Source: Spirochaetaceae bacterium (GTDB lineage: Bacteria > Spirochaetota > Spirochaetia > Treponematales > Breznakiellaceae). From it: DNA of 48,405 nt. Below, piece by piece: positions 17,353 through 24,818 of the stretch (positions are counted from its first letter, which is position 1; every line of letters starts with the position of its first letter). The notes under the pieces were generated by a model, which saw only the letters and a program-made list of their open reading frames with translations, was not told the origin of the DNA and ran no database searches. The position numbers and the translations under genes were made by a program. Location: assembly GCA_031279015.1 (NCBI GenBank), contig JAITJI010000109.1:1-48405 (forward strand), read 5' to 3'.

Positions 17353-18285
17353 ATGGAAGCAGGCGGCAAATTTACTGTTCTGGTAATTGATGATGAGAAG
17401 GCAAATCTTATGGTACTGAACCGGATCCTCTCCCCCGATTATACGGTATTAACCGCCCGTTCCAGCGAGGAGGGCCTGAGCCGGATCGCCGGGGAAAAGC
17501 CGGACCTTATCCTCCTGGATATCATCATGCCCGGCATGAACGGTTTTGAGCTGCTTAAAACCCTCAAGGCATCCCCGGACACCCGGAGCATCCCGGTGAT
17601 CATCATCACCGGCCTTGATAACGAAAGCGATGAGGAGAAGGGCTTTATGCTGGGGGCGGTGGACTACATCACCAAACCTTTCAGGAATGCCATTGTAATT
17701 GCCCGGGTACGGACCCATCTGCAGATCGTCAACCAGATCCGGATGATTGAACGGCTTGGCCTGGTGGACCCCTTGACGGATATTTCCAACCGCAGGTGTT
17801 TTGATGAACGGATCGCCGTTGAATGGCGGCGGGCGCAACGGGACAAGATGCCGATTGCCTTCATAATGATGGATGTGGATAGATTCAAAACCTATAACGA
17901 TACCTACGGACACCCCCAGGGGGATGTCCTGTTGAAATGCCTGGCCCGTATTTTTGCCGCCGCCGCCCGGCGTCCCGGGGATCTTGCCGTTCGGTTGGGG
18001 GGCGAAGAATTCGGCGTCCTCATGCCGGAGACGGACCTGAAGGGCGCTTTGGAAGTTGCCGAAGAGATCCGCGCCGGCGTGGAAGCCGCCCGGATTCCCA
18101 CGGTTGACCGGCGGACGATAACCTCCGTCACCATCAGCATCGGCGTGGTGGCCCTTGTCCCCGATGAACATGCGGTCATGGCGGAATTTATAACCAGGGC
18201 CGACGAACTCCTCTACGCCGCTAAGGAAGGGGGACGGAATCGGGTATGTTCCGATCCGGCAGGGTCTGCCTCCCCGACAGGGTGA
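17353..18285 (+). CDS. REC-GGDEF response regulator, diguanylate cyclase
   Basis: A 310-residue response regulator that would make cyclic di-GMP from two GTP. I chose the ATG at 17353 because GGAAGGTGG precedes it; the TTG at 17329 overlaps the kinase end and lacks a ribosome site. The receiver domain (about 8-125) has phospho-acceptor Asp56 in LLDIIMPG. The cyclase domain (about 140-305) has an intact catalytic GGEEF at 216-220, and the product-inhibition site RPGD at 207-210 lies exactly five residues before it. It should therefore be active and feedback-inhibited. It is co-transcribed with the HPt hybrid kinase. Its 3' end overlaps the convergent GH18 gene by 65 nt. Confidence 0.95.
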   Translation: MEAGGKFTVLVIDDEKANLMVLNRILSPDYTVLTARSSEEGLSRIAGEKPDLILLDIIMPGMNGFELLKTLKASPDTRSIPVIIITGLDNESDEEKGFMLGAVDYITKPFRNAIVIARVRTHLQIVNQIRMIERLGLVDPLTDISNRRCFDERIAVEWRRAQRDKMPIAFIMMDVDRFKTYNDTYGHPQGDVLLKCLARIFAAAARRPGDLAVRLGGEEFGVLMPETDLKGALEVAEEIRAGVEAARIPTVDRRTITSVTISIGVVALVPDEHAVMAEFITRADELLYAAKEGGRNRVCSDPAGSASPTG

Positions 18286-19321
18286 TAAGGCTCCAGATGG
18301 CGGGGGTCTCCTGGCCCAGGGACCAGAACCCCGCGGAACGGACCCCCATGGAACGGTACAGATCAAGCCGTGTCGAAAGGGAATAGGCATCTTCGTAATA
18401 CACCGTAACGGTGGTGGGAATTTCGTAGGTAAAGGTCGGAATGCCCCCCTCCCGGCGGATATCCCTCACCTTGTTTTCCTCTTTGATCCGTTCTATCCCG
18501 GAAAAAAAGAAAGCCCTGAATACCTGTACGTTCCCCCAGGTTCTGCCGTAAAAGGGAAGACCCATGATCAGTTTTTCCGGTCCTACCGTCCCAAGGGCAT
18601 GGGCAGCTACGGACCTGCACCATTCCAGGGATGCGATGGGACCCGGTTCGCTGCTTGACCAGTGCTCATCGTAGGCCATGACGAGGACCCGGTCTACCAG
18701 GGGTGCAATCTCCCGGTAATTGTACACGTCGTCTTCCCGCAGCCGCGTCCGGGCGGGAAGGGCAATGGTAAGCATCTTATCCCCAAGTCCCCTTCGCAGT
18801 TCCACAAGAAAGGAACGGAAACTTTCGCCGTCCTTTGCGGGGACCAGCTCAAAATCGATCTGAAGGCCGTCAAAGGGTTTGACTGCCGCCAGCAGGCCGG
18901 CGATCAACCCGGCCCGCGCCCTGCCGTCAGGTTCCAGGACAAAGTGGGTTAAGGAACGGCTGTTACAGGTCACCACCAGGTGCGTCCTGCCGGGAAACCA
19001 GGCAATTTTCCCCCGGTCAGGCACATCCGTCAACTGTCCATAGCTGTCCACTTCCGCTCCGAAATATCCCACATCGGAGAGAGGCAGATCCGCCAGCAAT
19101 GCCTCCTCCCGTCCGCTTACCAGGTATCCCCATATTTCATCGAAGGAAGAGACCGGCAGATTGTCCGGGTCCGGGAGAAAACCGTAATAAGGAAAGGATT
19201 CATCCGGAATGTTCTGCTGCTCTACGGGCGTGGATACAGGAGGAGGCGCGGAACCACAGGCGCCGCAGATATACAAGAAACCGGGGAACAGAAAATACAA
19301 AACATCCTTCCGGTTTTTCAT
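18221..19321 (-). CDS. GH18-family lipoprotein (YaaH/SleL-like)
   Basis: A 366-residue predicted lipoprotein; the signal peptide MKNRKDVLYFLFPGFLYIC ends in the lipobox CGAC. The body is a GH18 barrel. DGLQIDFE at 151-158 matches the catalytic DxxDxDxE region with Asp156 and Glu158 kept, and Gln in place of the first inner Asp. Enzymes of the YaaH/spore-cortex type have Asn there. MAYDEHWSSSEPGP follows, another hallmark of that subfamily. It probably cuts or binds N-acetylglucosamine-containing glycans such as peptidoglycan or chitin in the periplasm. Its C-terminal coding end overlaps the convergent diguanylate cyclase gene. Confidence 0.85.
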   Translation of the reverse strand: MKNRKDVLYFLFPGFLYICGACGSAPPPVSTPVEQQNIPDESFPYYGFLPDPDNLPVSSFDEIWGYLVSGREEALLADLPLSDVGYFGAEVDSYGQLTDVPDRGKIAWFPGRTHLVVTCNSRSLTHFVLEPDGRARAGLIAGLLAAVKPFDGLQIDFELVPAKDGESFRSFLVELRRGLGDKMLTIALPARTRLREDDVYNYREIAPLVDRVLVMAYDEHWSSSEPGPIASLEWCRSVAAHALGTVGPEKLIMGLPFYGRTWGNVQVFRAFFFSGIERIKEENKVRDIRREGGIPTFTYEIPTTVTVYYEDAYSLSTRLDLYRSMGVRSAGFWSLGQETPAIWSLITLSGRQTLPDRNIPDSVPLP

Positions 19322-19424
19322 GAAATCCAGCCCTCTATATGGTTATAATGTGGCAAAACAATCAACCTGTCAAGTTTGGATGTCAACGAAACAGAATGCA
19401 GCCTGTTTCCCTTCAATAGAAATG

Positions 19425-19970
19425 TCACAGGTCCCGTCCGAAAAGTTCCGTATAAACCAACCGGCCATCCCGGTGTTCGCTTTGCATAAGACTTATCCGT
19501 TTTATGGGGGCTTTGAGCAGTACCGGAAAGGGCGCAAGCTCCTCCCTTAGTCGCAGTTCCCGCCCCAGGGTGATGTGGGCATTGAAGGGCCGCCTGTCAA
19601 AGGAGAGAATCCCTGCCGGAGACGGCGCCGCAAGTTCCTCCACCAGCCTTGTCCGCAGTTGAAAAAGCCGCTCCATGTTTCCGCTGCCGGGGGCGGCGCC
19701 TATGTACCAGAGTTCCTTCCCGCTGTGGCGGAAAAACCCGGCCCGGTTGAATTCCACCGTGAAGGCTCCGGACAAGGGGATGGCGGTGATGGCCCTCCGG
19801 ATGGCCGGGACAAGATCCGCGCTGGTCTCCCCCAGAAAGACAAGGGTAAGATGGAGATTGCCGCGGCGGGAAAAATTTCCCTTAACCGCCAATGCCCGCA
19901 GTCTTTCCTGGATTTTCAGGATGTATCCGGTAAATTCTTCATCAAAATTAACGGCAATGAAGAGTCTCAT
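19425..19970 (-). CDS. thpR: RNA 2',3'-cyclic phosphodiesterase
   Basis: A 181-residue member of the 2H phosphoesterase family that opens 2',3'-cyclic phosphate ends of RNA (ThpR/LigT). Both catalytic HxTx motifs are present, HLTL at His40 and HITL at His132. The opening MRLFIAVNF is typical, and the length is normal. The minus-strand -10 hexamer TATAAT (19983-19978) lies only 7 nt before the ATG, so the mRNA may be leaderless. It is a lone gene between the GH18 gene and the tRNA cluster. Confidence 0.92.
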   Translation of the reverse strand: MRLFIAVNFDEEFTGYILKIQERLRALAVKGNFSRRGNLHLTLVFLGETSADLVPAIRRAITAIPLSGAFTVEFNRAGFFRHSGKELWYIGAAPGSGNMERLFQLRTRLVEELAAPSPAGILSFDRRPFNAHITLGRELRLREELAPFPVLLKAPIKRISLMQSEHRDGRLVYTELFGRDL

Positions 19971-19977
19971 GATCCTG

Positions 19978-19983
19978 ATTATA
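19978..19983 (-). promoter_or_regulatory. -10 box of thpR, immediately before the start codon
   Basis: TATAAT on the minus strand (19983-19978), with 7 nt (CAGGATC) to the ATG at 19970. The matching -35 is weak (near 20001-20006). Confidence 0.45.
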
Positions 19984-20018
19984 CGATAAATATCGATTTC
20001 TAAATAGCGAATAGCGTG

Positions 20019-20047
20019 TTGACATAAAGCTTCCTGTGTGTTAGAGT
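20019..20047 (+). promoter_or_regulatory. Promoter of tRNA-Pro
   Basis: TTGACA (20019-20024), a 17-nt spacer and TAGAGT (20042-20047). The predicted start is about 30 nt before the tRNA. Confidence 0.7.
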
Positions 20048-20086
20048 TGAGATCCTGTAATACCTGTGGGTCAAAGATCTCTTAGC

Positions 20087-20161
20087 CGGGCAATAGCGCA
20101 GTTGGTTTAGCGTACAAGTCTGGGGGACTTGGGGTCCCCGGTTCAAATCCGGGTTGCCCGA
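20087..20161 (+). tRNA. tRNA-Pro(GGG)
   Basis: A full cloverleaf is visible. Acceptor CGGGCAA pairs with TTGCCCG, the D stem is GCGC/GCGT, and the anticodon stem CAAGT/ACTTG holds loop CTGGGGG with anticodon GGG. The T arm is CCCGG-TTCAAAT-CCGGG. The CCA end is not encoded. Confidence 0.9.
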
Positions 20162-20183
20162 CTAAGGGATCTTGATGAAAACG

Positions 20184-20221
20184 AGGCTAATTCCTTGCTA
20201 TGTAAGGAATTAGCCTTTTTT
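20184..20221 (+). terminator. Rho-independent terminator after tRNA-Pro
   Basis: A perfect 13-bp stem, AGGCTAATTCCTT (20184-20196) and AAGGAATTAGCCT (20204-20216), with a 7-nt loop followed by Ts. The rest of the gene-free stretch 20222-20431 shows nothing I can support. Confidence 0.9.
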
Positions 20222-20431
20222 GCGCGTAAGCTTATGAAGGAACCCTTGAACAATCCTATGTACTGTGTTTGCTGCGGTATGCCCTCAGTATTTCTTTTCT
20301 GTTTTCCCGTGAGACGGAACGGGTTTGCCGTTTTCTATGATAACGGACCTGATGAACCTCCCCCAAGGGCGGGGTATTAACCCCACTGCGAATAAAGGAG
20401 TCCGTATTTTTTACTTAGGCAATGCGGGGCA

Positions 20432-20460
20432 TTGACATTCCCGTGTTTTTCCGTTATGTT
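20432..20460 (+). promoter_or_regulatory. Promoter of the serine/arginine tRNA cluster
   Basis: TTGACA (20432-20437), a 17-nt spacer and TATGTT (20455-20460), about 7 nt before the expected start and just upstream of tRNA-Ser(TGA). Confidence 0.65.
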
Positions 20461-20473
20461 TGATAATCATCCC

Positions 20474-20558
20474 GGAGCGGTGTCCGAGTGGTTGAAGGAG
20501 GCGGTCTTGAAAACCGTTGTGCCGAAAGGCACCGGGGGTTCGAATCCCCCCTGCTCCG
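20474..20558 (+). tRNA. tRNA-Ser(TGA)
   Basis: Class II tRNA with a long variable arm (TTGTGCCGAAAGGCACC). Acceptor GGAGCGG pairs with CTGCTCC; the anticodon loop CTTGAAA gives TGA. G is the discriminator base. Confidence 0.92.
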
Positions 20559-20623
20559 CTAGGGCATCATGCCGGCGGTATGGTAGTAGATATCTGAGGG
20601 TAAAACCCTCCCTATAGACTCTT

Positions 20624-20711
20624 GGAGCGGTGCGAGAGCGGTTGAATCGGGCTCCCTGCTAAGGAGTTGTGCCCCGAAAGGGCACCGGGGGTTCGAATCC
20701 CCCCTGCTCCG
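20624..20711 (+). tRNA. tRNA-Ser(GCT)
   Basis: Class II tRNA. Acceptor GGAGCGG/CTGCTCC, anticodon loop CTGCTAA giving GCT, and a long variable arm (GTGCCCCGAAAGGGCACC). Confidence 0.92.
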
Positions 20712-20740
20712 TTTCCCAAAATGCCGGGCGTTTTGGGAAA
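20712..20740. other. Perfect 10-bp hairpin between two tRNAs
   Basis: TTTCCCAAAA (20712-20721) and TTTTGGGAAA (20731-20740) around a 9-nt loop, starting directly after tRNA-Ser(GCT). No U-tract follows (TCTTG), so an RNA-processing stem is as likely as a terminator. Confidence 0.6.
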
Positions 20741-20744
20741 TCTT

Positions 20745-20818
20745 GAGGTTGTAGCTCAGCTGGATAGAGCTTCAGATTGCGGATCTGACGGTCGGAGGTT
20801 CGAATCCTCTCAGCCTCA
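20745..20818 (+). tRNA. tRNA-Arg(GCG)
   Basis: Cloverleaf with acceptor GAGGTTG/CAGCCTC, D stem GCTC/GAGC and anticodon stem TCAGA/TCTGA. The 7-nt loop TTGCGGA gives anticodon GCG, reading CGC/CGU without inosine. Most bacteria use ACG here. Confidence 0.85.
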
Positions 20819-20857
20819 TACAGTCAGCATGAGCCGGTAGTGGTTTGTGCTGGTATT

Positions 20858-20944
20858 GGAGAGATGCGAGAGCGGTTGAATCGGACGGTCTCGAAAACCG
20901 TTGAACCCGTAAGGGTTCCGAGGGTTCGAATCCCTCTCTCTCCG
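20858..20944 (+). tRNA. tRNA-Ser(CGA)
   Basis: Class II tRNA. Acceptor GGAGAGA/TCTCTCC, anticodon loop CTCGAAA giving CGA, and a long variable arm (GAACCCGTAAGGGTTCC). Confidence 0.92.
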
Positions 20945-20948
20945 GGAA

Positions 20949-20975
20949 ATCCCGCTCCCGCAGGGATGTTTTTTT
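20949..20975 (+). terminator. Possible terminator or attenuator within the tRNA cluster
   Basis: A short stem, ATCCC (20949-20953) with GGGAT (20963-20967), is followed by seven Ts (20969-20975), just before tRNA-Ser(GGA). It may lower expression of the last tRNA. Confidence 0.5.
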
Positions 20976-20976
20976 G

Positions 20977-21063
20977 GGAGAGATGACCGAGCGGCCGAAG
21001 GTGCACGATTGGAAGTCGTGTGTACCCGAAAGGGTACCGAGGGTTCAAATCCCTCTCTCTCCG
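20977..21063 (+). tRNA. tRNA-Ser(GGA)
   Basis: Class II tRNA. Acceptor GGAGAGA/TCTCTCC, anticodon stem CACGA/TCGTG with loop TTGGAAG giving GGA, and a long variable arm (GTACCCGAAAGGGTACC). Confidence 0.92.
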
Positions 21064-21157
21064 TTAGTCAGGTATGAAAGGATGTTGTGAAAAGGACTCT
21101 GCGGTGAATAGATCTGCTGTCCGCAGGGAAGACCCTTTGGTTAACTGAGGGGCAGGG

Positions 21158-21182
21158 GTTCCGGACTGTCCGGGGCTTTTTT
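21158..21182 (+). terminator. Terminator of the tRNA cluster
   Basis: A stem of GTTCCGG (21158-21164) and CCGGGGC (21170-21176), with two G-U pairs and loop ACTGT, followed by six Ts. Confidence 0.65.
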
Positions 21183-21232
21183 GATATAACCCCAGGCAAA
21201 ACCCGGGAGTTTGTCGCAACTCCGGCGACCGG

Positions 21233-21261
21233 TTGACACTATTCCCCGTGCAGTATATACT
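21233..21261 (+). promoter_or_regulatory. Near-consensus promoter abutting iorB
   Basis: TTGACA (21233-21238), a 17-nt spacer and TATACT (21256-21261). Only 10 nt separate the -10 box from the ATG at 21272, so the predicted leader is about 4 nt. Confidence 0.75.
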
Positions 21262-21271
21262 GCTAAAATAC

Positions 21272-21865
21272 ATGAAAAAGGATATCATTCTTGCCGGTGT
21301 GGGAGGCCAGGGAGTTCTCTCTATCGCCGCTATTATTGCCCGGGCTGCGGTAAAAAAAGGCCTTATGGTCCGCCAGTCCGAGGTACACGGCATGGCCCAA
21401 CGGGGGGGTGCGGTACTGGCCCACCTCCGGCTTTCGGACAGGACCATTGCCTCGGACCTGGTACCCCGGGGAGGGGCGGATCTGATCATTTCCATGGAAC
21501 CTCTGGAGAGTCTTCGTTATGCCGGGTGGCTGTCCCCCATGGGTGTCCTGGTTACCGCGGTGGAACCCTTCGTCAATATCCCCGACTATCCTCCTGTGGA
21601 GTCGATAAAAAAAATGATAGAACTGTTTCCCTTTTATCGTATTGTGGAAGCTGCAGCTTTGGCCAAAGAAGCGGGGCTGGTCCGGGCGGTAAACATGGTT
21701 ATGGTGGGGGCCGCATCCCCCTTCCTGCCCCTGGAGGAGGAGATCCTGGAGGCGACCATCGACGGACAGTTTGCCGCCGCCGGCCCTGCTGTTGCCGAGG
21801 CAAACCGGAAAGCCTTTTCTCTGGGCAGGAACGCGGCTGTTTTGGGAGAACCGCAAAATGGCTAA
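21272..21865 (+). CDS. iorB: Indolepyruvate:ferredoxin oxidoreductase beta subunit
   Basis: A 197-residue gamma-domain subunit of the 2-oxoacid:ferredoxin oxidoreductase family, which oxidises aryl pyruvates to aryl-acetyl-CoA. I chose the ATG at 21272 because the protein then opens with the conserved MKKDIILAGVGGQGVLS. The in-frame TTG at 21233 is the -35 box. The family segment RQSEVHGMAQRGGAV is intact. No Shine-Dalgarno is visible, and the promoter predicts a leader of about 4 nt. The catalytic alpha subunit (iorA) is not next to it, only tRNA genes upstream. It overlaps the paaK-like gene by 8 nt, which fits joint use in aryl-acetate metabolism. Confidence 0.88.
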   Translation: MKKDIILAGVGGQGVLSIAAIIARAAVKKGLMVRQSEVHGMAQRGGAVLAHLRLSDRTIASDLVPRGGADLIISMEPLESLRYAGWLSPMGVLVTAVEPFVNIPDYPPVESIKKMIELFPFYRIVEAAALAKEAGLVRAVNMVMVGAASPFLPLEEEILEATIDGQFAAAGPAVAEANRKAFSLGRNAAVLGEPQNG

Positions 21866-23183
21866 ATCCATGGTCTGCCAGTACTGGAATGAAAAGATGG
21901 AGACCCTGCCGCGGCCGGAACTTGAGGCTTACCAGTTGGAACAGCTTAAAACCATGGTCGCCTATGCCCTCAGAACCCCCTTTTACCGGGAACGGCTTGG
22001 CCGGGAGGGCATCAGGAGCGGTGAGGACATCAAAAGCCTGGCGGATCTAAAACGTATCCCCTTTACCACCAAGCAGGATCTCCGGGATGGCTTCCCCTAC
22101 GGATTCCTCAGCATCAGCCGGGATGAGGTGATCCGGCTTCACGCCTCAAGCGGTACCACCGGTACCCCCACCACCATCTATTTTAACCGGGAAGATATTG
22201 GCCGTTGGACAAGTTTTGTAGCCCGGTGTATCTACGGGACGGGGTGTAACCATACCGACGTGTTCCAGAACATGATCACCTATGGCCTCTTCACCGGGGG
22301 CCTTGGCTTCCATGCCGGGGGAGAAGCGGTGGGCATGCTGGTTATCCCCTCCGGGGCGGGAAATACCACCCGGCAGTTCAAGCTTATGCAGGACTTTGGT
22401 ACCACCGTAGTTCACGCAACCCCCAGTTTCCTCCTCCATGTGGAATCAAAGATGCGGGAAGAGGGGGTTGGCCGGGACAGCATCAAGCTGAAACGGGCCT
22501 TTGCCGGAGCGGAACCCTATTCCGAGGATACCCGGCGGCGCATTGAATCCCTGCTGGGCATAGATGTGTACAACTCCTACGGTCTTTCAGAAATGAACGG
22601 TCCCGGGGTCGCCTTTGAATGTCAGGCCAAAAACGGCCTCCACCTCTGGGAAGACGGCTATATCGGAGAAATAGTGAATCCTGATACCCTGGAACCTGTT
22701 CCGGATGGCGAAACCGGGGAACTGGTCCTGACGATCCTCTGCCGGGAGGCGACTCCCATCCTGCGTTACCGTACCCGGGATCTCTCCGCCTTTTATCCTG
22801 AACCCTGCATTTGCGGCCGGACCCACCGGCGGCTTCACCGGATCAAAGGCCGCACCGACGATATGCTGATCATCAACGGGGTTAACCTCTTCCCCAGCCA
22901 GATTGAAGAGGTGATCATGTCTATCAAAGAGGTGGGAAACAACTATCTTATCGTGGTGGAAAAGGACGGGGTCCTGGACAGGCTCACCGTAAAGACCGAA
23001 GTGGGACCGGAGATATTCATGGATGACGCCCGCCCCCTCAACGCCCTCAGGGAACGGATCCGCAAGATCCTTCAGGCCTCCATTACCATAAACCCACGGG
23101 TAGAACTGCACGAGCCGGGGACTCTCCCCATTTCTGAAGGCAAGGCCAAACGGGTACTGGATAACCGGCCGCGGGATATTTAA
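21858..23183 (+). CDS. paaK: Phenylacetate-CoA ligase family protein 1
   Basis: A 441-residue AMP-forming CoA ligase of the PaaK family. I chose the ATG at 21858, preceded by GGGAGA and overlapping the iorB stop. The phosphate-binding loop SSGTTGTPTT lies at about residues 96-105, YGLSEMNGPGVAFEC marks the family A5 core, and the C-terminal GRTDDMLIINGVNLFPSQIE motif carries the conserved Asp/Arg region. Coupled to iorB, it may turn aryl acetates into CoA esters, or run in reverse to make ATP from aryl-acetyl-CoA as in peptide-fermenting organisms. The second option is inferred from neighbours. Confidence 0.92.
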   Translation: MAKSMVCQYWNEKMETLPRPELEAYQLEQLKTMVAYALRTPFYRERLGREGIRSGEDIKSLADLKRIPFTTKQDLRDGFPYGFLSISRDEVIRLHASSGTTGTPTTIYFNREDIGRWTSFVARCIYGTGCNHTDVFQNMITYGLFTGGLGFHAGGEAVGMLVIPSGAGNTTRQFKLMQDFGTTVVHATPSFLLHVESKMREEGVGRDSIKLKRAFAGAEPYSEDTRRRIESLLGIDVYNSYGLSEMNGPGVAFECQAKNGLHLWEDGYIGEIVNPDTLEPVPDGETGELVLTILCREATPILRYRTRDLSAFYPEPCICGRTHRRLHRIKGRTDDMLIINGVNLFPSQIEEVIMSIKEVGNNYLIVVEKDGVLDRLTVKTEVGPEIFMDDARPLNALRERIRKILQASITINPRVELHEPGTLPISEGKAKRVLDNRPRDI

Positions 23184-23238
23184 GACCGGGTATCGATTAG
23201 GCAGAGGCAAGAGGACGCGCAAGACTTGTAACCAAAAT

Positions 23239-23278
23239 CCCGCCGCGCAGGGTAAACGCCCTGCCCTTGGCGGGTTTT
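23239..23278 (+). terminator. Terminator after iorB-paaK
   Basis: A composite hairpin: outer stem CCCGCC (23239-23244) with GGCGGG (23269-23274), inner stem GCAGGG (23247-23252) with CCCTGC (23259-23264), then four Ts. Confidence 0.6.
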
Positions 23279-23356
23279 CCGCTGTACCATACCGCTTAAG
23301 CGTAAAAACAAAAGAACAGGAATTTTCTTACTTATACACTTGCAACAATCATAGGC

Positions 23357-23385
23357 TTGAGGAATTCCCCAAAGGGGTGTATCAT
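23357..23385 (+). promoter_or_regulatory. Promoter of the second paaK with palindrome in spacer
   Basis: TTGAGG (23357-23362), a 17-nt spacer and TATCAT (23380-23385). The spacer contains the palindrome CCCCAAAGGGG (23367-23377), a possible operator. The leader to the ATG at 23431 is about 40 nt. Confidence 0.5.
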
Positions 23386-23430
23386 TCGAAAGTATTGTTG
23401 TTTTTATTACACCATTCATAAGGAACCATC

Positions 23431-24732
23431 ATGATCTTTAATCCTGAATACGAATGCATGGATCCCCAGGACCGGGTACGGGTGCAATTCGCCCGGCTTA
23501 AAAACCTGACGGAAAAGCTCTATGCTGATGTTCCCTTTTACCGGAGCAGAATGGACAAGCTGGGGGTAAGGCCCCGGGATATTCGCAGCCTGAAGGACAT
23601 AACCAAGCTGCCTTTTACCAGCAAGGATGATCTCCGGGAAACCTTCCCCTACGGCCTCCTTGCCTGCTCCAAGTCCCTTATTGAGGAGATCCACCTGTCC
23701 TCGGGGACCACCGGGATCCCCGTGGTGGACGCTTATACCCACAGGGACATTGAAACCTGGGGAGAGGCTATGGCCCGGACCATGGCCGCCGCTGGTTGTA
23801 CCCGGGATGATACGGTACAAAACTGCTACGGTTACGGTCTTTTTACCGGAGGACCCGGAGTCCACTACGGCGCCCGGATGCTGGGGGCAAATGTTCTCCC
23901 CATGTCTTCGGGGAATACGGCGCGGCAGCTTCAGGTGATGCAGGCTTTCGGGTCCACCGTCCTCACCTGTACCCCCTCTTATGCTCTCTTCATAGCGGAA
24001 GAAGCGGAAGAAGCGGGAATAGACCTGAAAAAACTGCCCATCAACAAGGGGTGTTTCGGCGCCGAACCCTGGAGTGAAAACATGCGCCGGGAAATTGAGG
24101 CCCACTATGAGATGAACGCCTACGACATCTACGGCCTGACGGAGATTGTCGGCCCCGGGGTTTCCTTTGAGTGTGAGGCCCAGGATGGCCTCCATATCAA
24201 CGAGGATCTCTTCTACCCGGAGATCATCAACCCCGAAACCGGGGAGGTCCTGCCCGATGGGGAAAAGGGGGAACTGGTCTTTACCACCCTTACCAAGCAG
24301 GGGACTCCCATACTCCGCTACCGGACCCGGGATGTAACCTTCCTCCGGCGGGATCCCTGTCCCTGCGGACGTACCACCGTCAGGATGAACCGGCTCTTTG
24401 GCCGTACCGACGACATGCTGATCATCCGGGGAGTCAACGTCTTCCCTAGCCAGATAGAACACGCCCTTATCGAAATTGAGGGAACCGATCCCCACTACCT
24501 CATTATTGTTGACCGGGGTCCTACCCATTTGGACGAAGTGGAATTGCAGGTTGAGGTAAAAAAGGAATTCTTCAGTGATGAGACGAAAAACCTGGAGGGT
24601 CTACGGAACAAGATCGAGGGGGTGATGAAATCCAAACTGGGAATAGGGGTAAAGGTTAAGCTTGTGGAGCCAAAAACAATAGAGCGTTCCATGGGCAAGT
24701 CGAAAAGGGTCATTGACCGGCGGAATATTTAG
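23431..24732 (+). CDS. paaK: Phenylacetate-CoA ligase family protein 2
   Basis: A 433-residue AMP-forming CoA ligase, paralogous to the one at 21858-23183 and similar along its whole length. The phosphate-binding loop is SSGTTGIPVV at about 91-100, the core motif YGLTEIVGPGVSFECE, and the C-terminal motif GRTDDMLIIRGVNVFPSQIE. An AAGGA site precedes the ATG. It has its own promoter and terminator, so it is controlled apart from iorB-paaK. The paralogues probably differ in acyl substrate or in expression condition. Confidence 0.92.
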   Translation: MIFNPEYECMDPQDRVRVQFARLKNLTEKLYADVPFYRSRMDKLGVRPRDIRSLKDITKLPFTSKDDLRETFPYGLLACSKSLIEEIHLSSGTTGIPVVDAYTHRDIETWGEAMARTMAAAGCTRDDTVQNCYGYGLFTGGPGVHYGARMLGANVLPMSSGNTARQLQVMQAFGSTVLTCTPSYALFIAEEAEEAGIDLKKLPINKGCFGAEPWSENMRREIEAHYEMNAYDIYGLTEIVGPGVSFECEAQDGLHINEDLFYPEIINPETGEVLPDGEKGELVFTTLTKQGTPILRYRTRDVTFLRRDPCPCGRTTVRMNRLFGRTDDMLIIRGVNVFPSQIEHALIEIEGTDPHYLIIVDRGPTHLDEVELQVEVKKEFFSDETKNLEGLRNKIEGVMKSKLGIGVKVKLVEPKTIERSMGKSKRVIDRRNI

Positions 24733-24759
24733 TGGTCCAAAATTGCCGGTTTTACATTA

Positions 24760-24785
24760 TTATCCGGGGAAGCCGGGTAATTTTT
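24760..24785 (+). terminator. Terminator after the second paaK
   Basis: Stem TTATCCGG (24760-24767) with CCGGGTAA (24773-24780), one G-U pair, loop GGAAG, then five Ts. Confidence 0.75.
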
Positions 24786-24818
24786 ACGGATCGGTATTAT
24801 ACTGAATAAGGAGTAATC

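Noticed and set aside
20129-20380. 83-codon plus frame over the tRNA-Pro end and terminator
   Set aside because: It begins inside tRNA-Pro and crosses a perfect terminator hairpin.
20595-20609. GAGGG-TAAAA-CCCTC hairpin between two serine tRNAs as terminator
   Set aside because: Only 5 bp and no T-run; more likely spacer structure.
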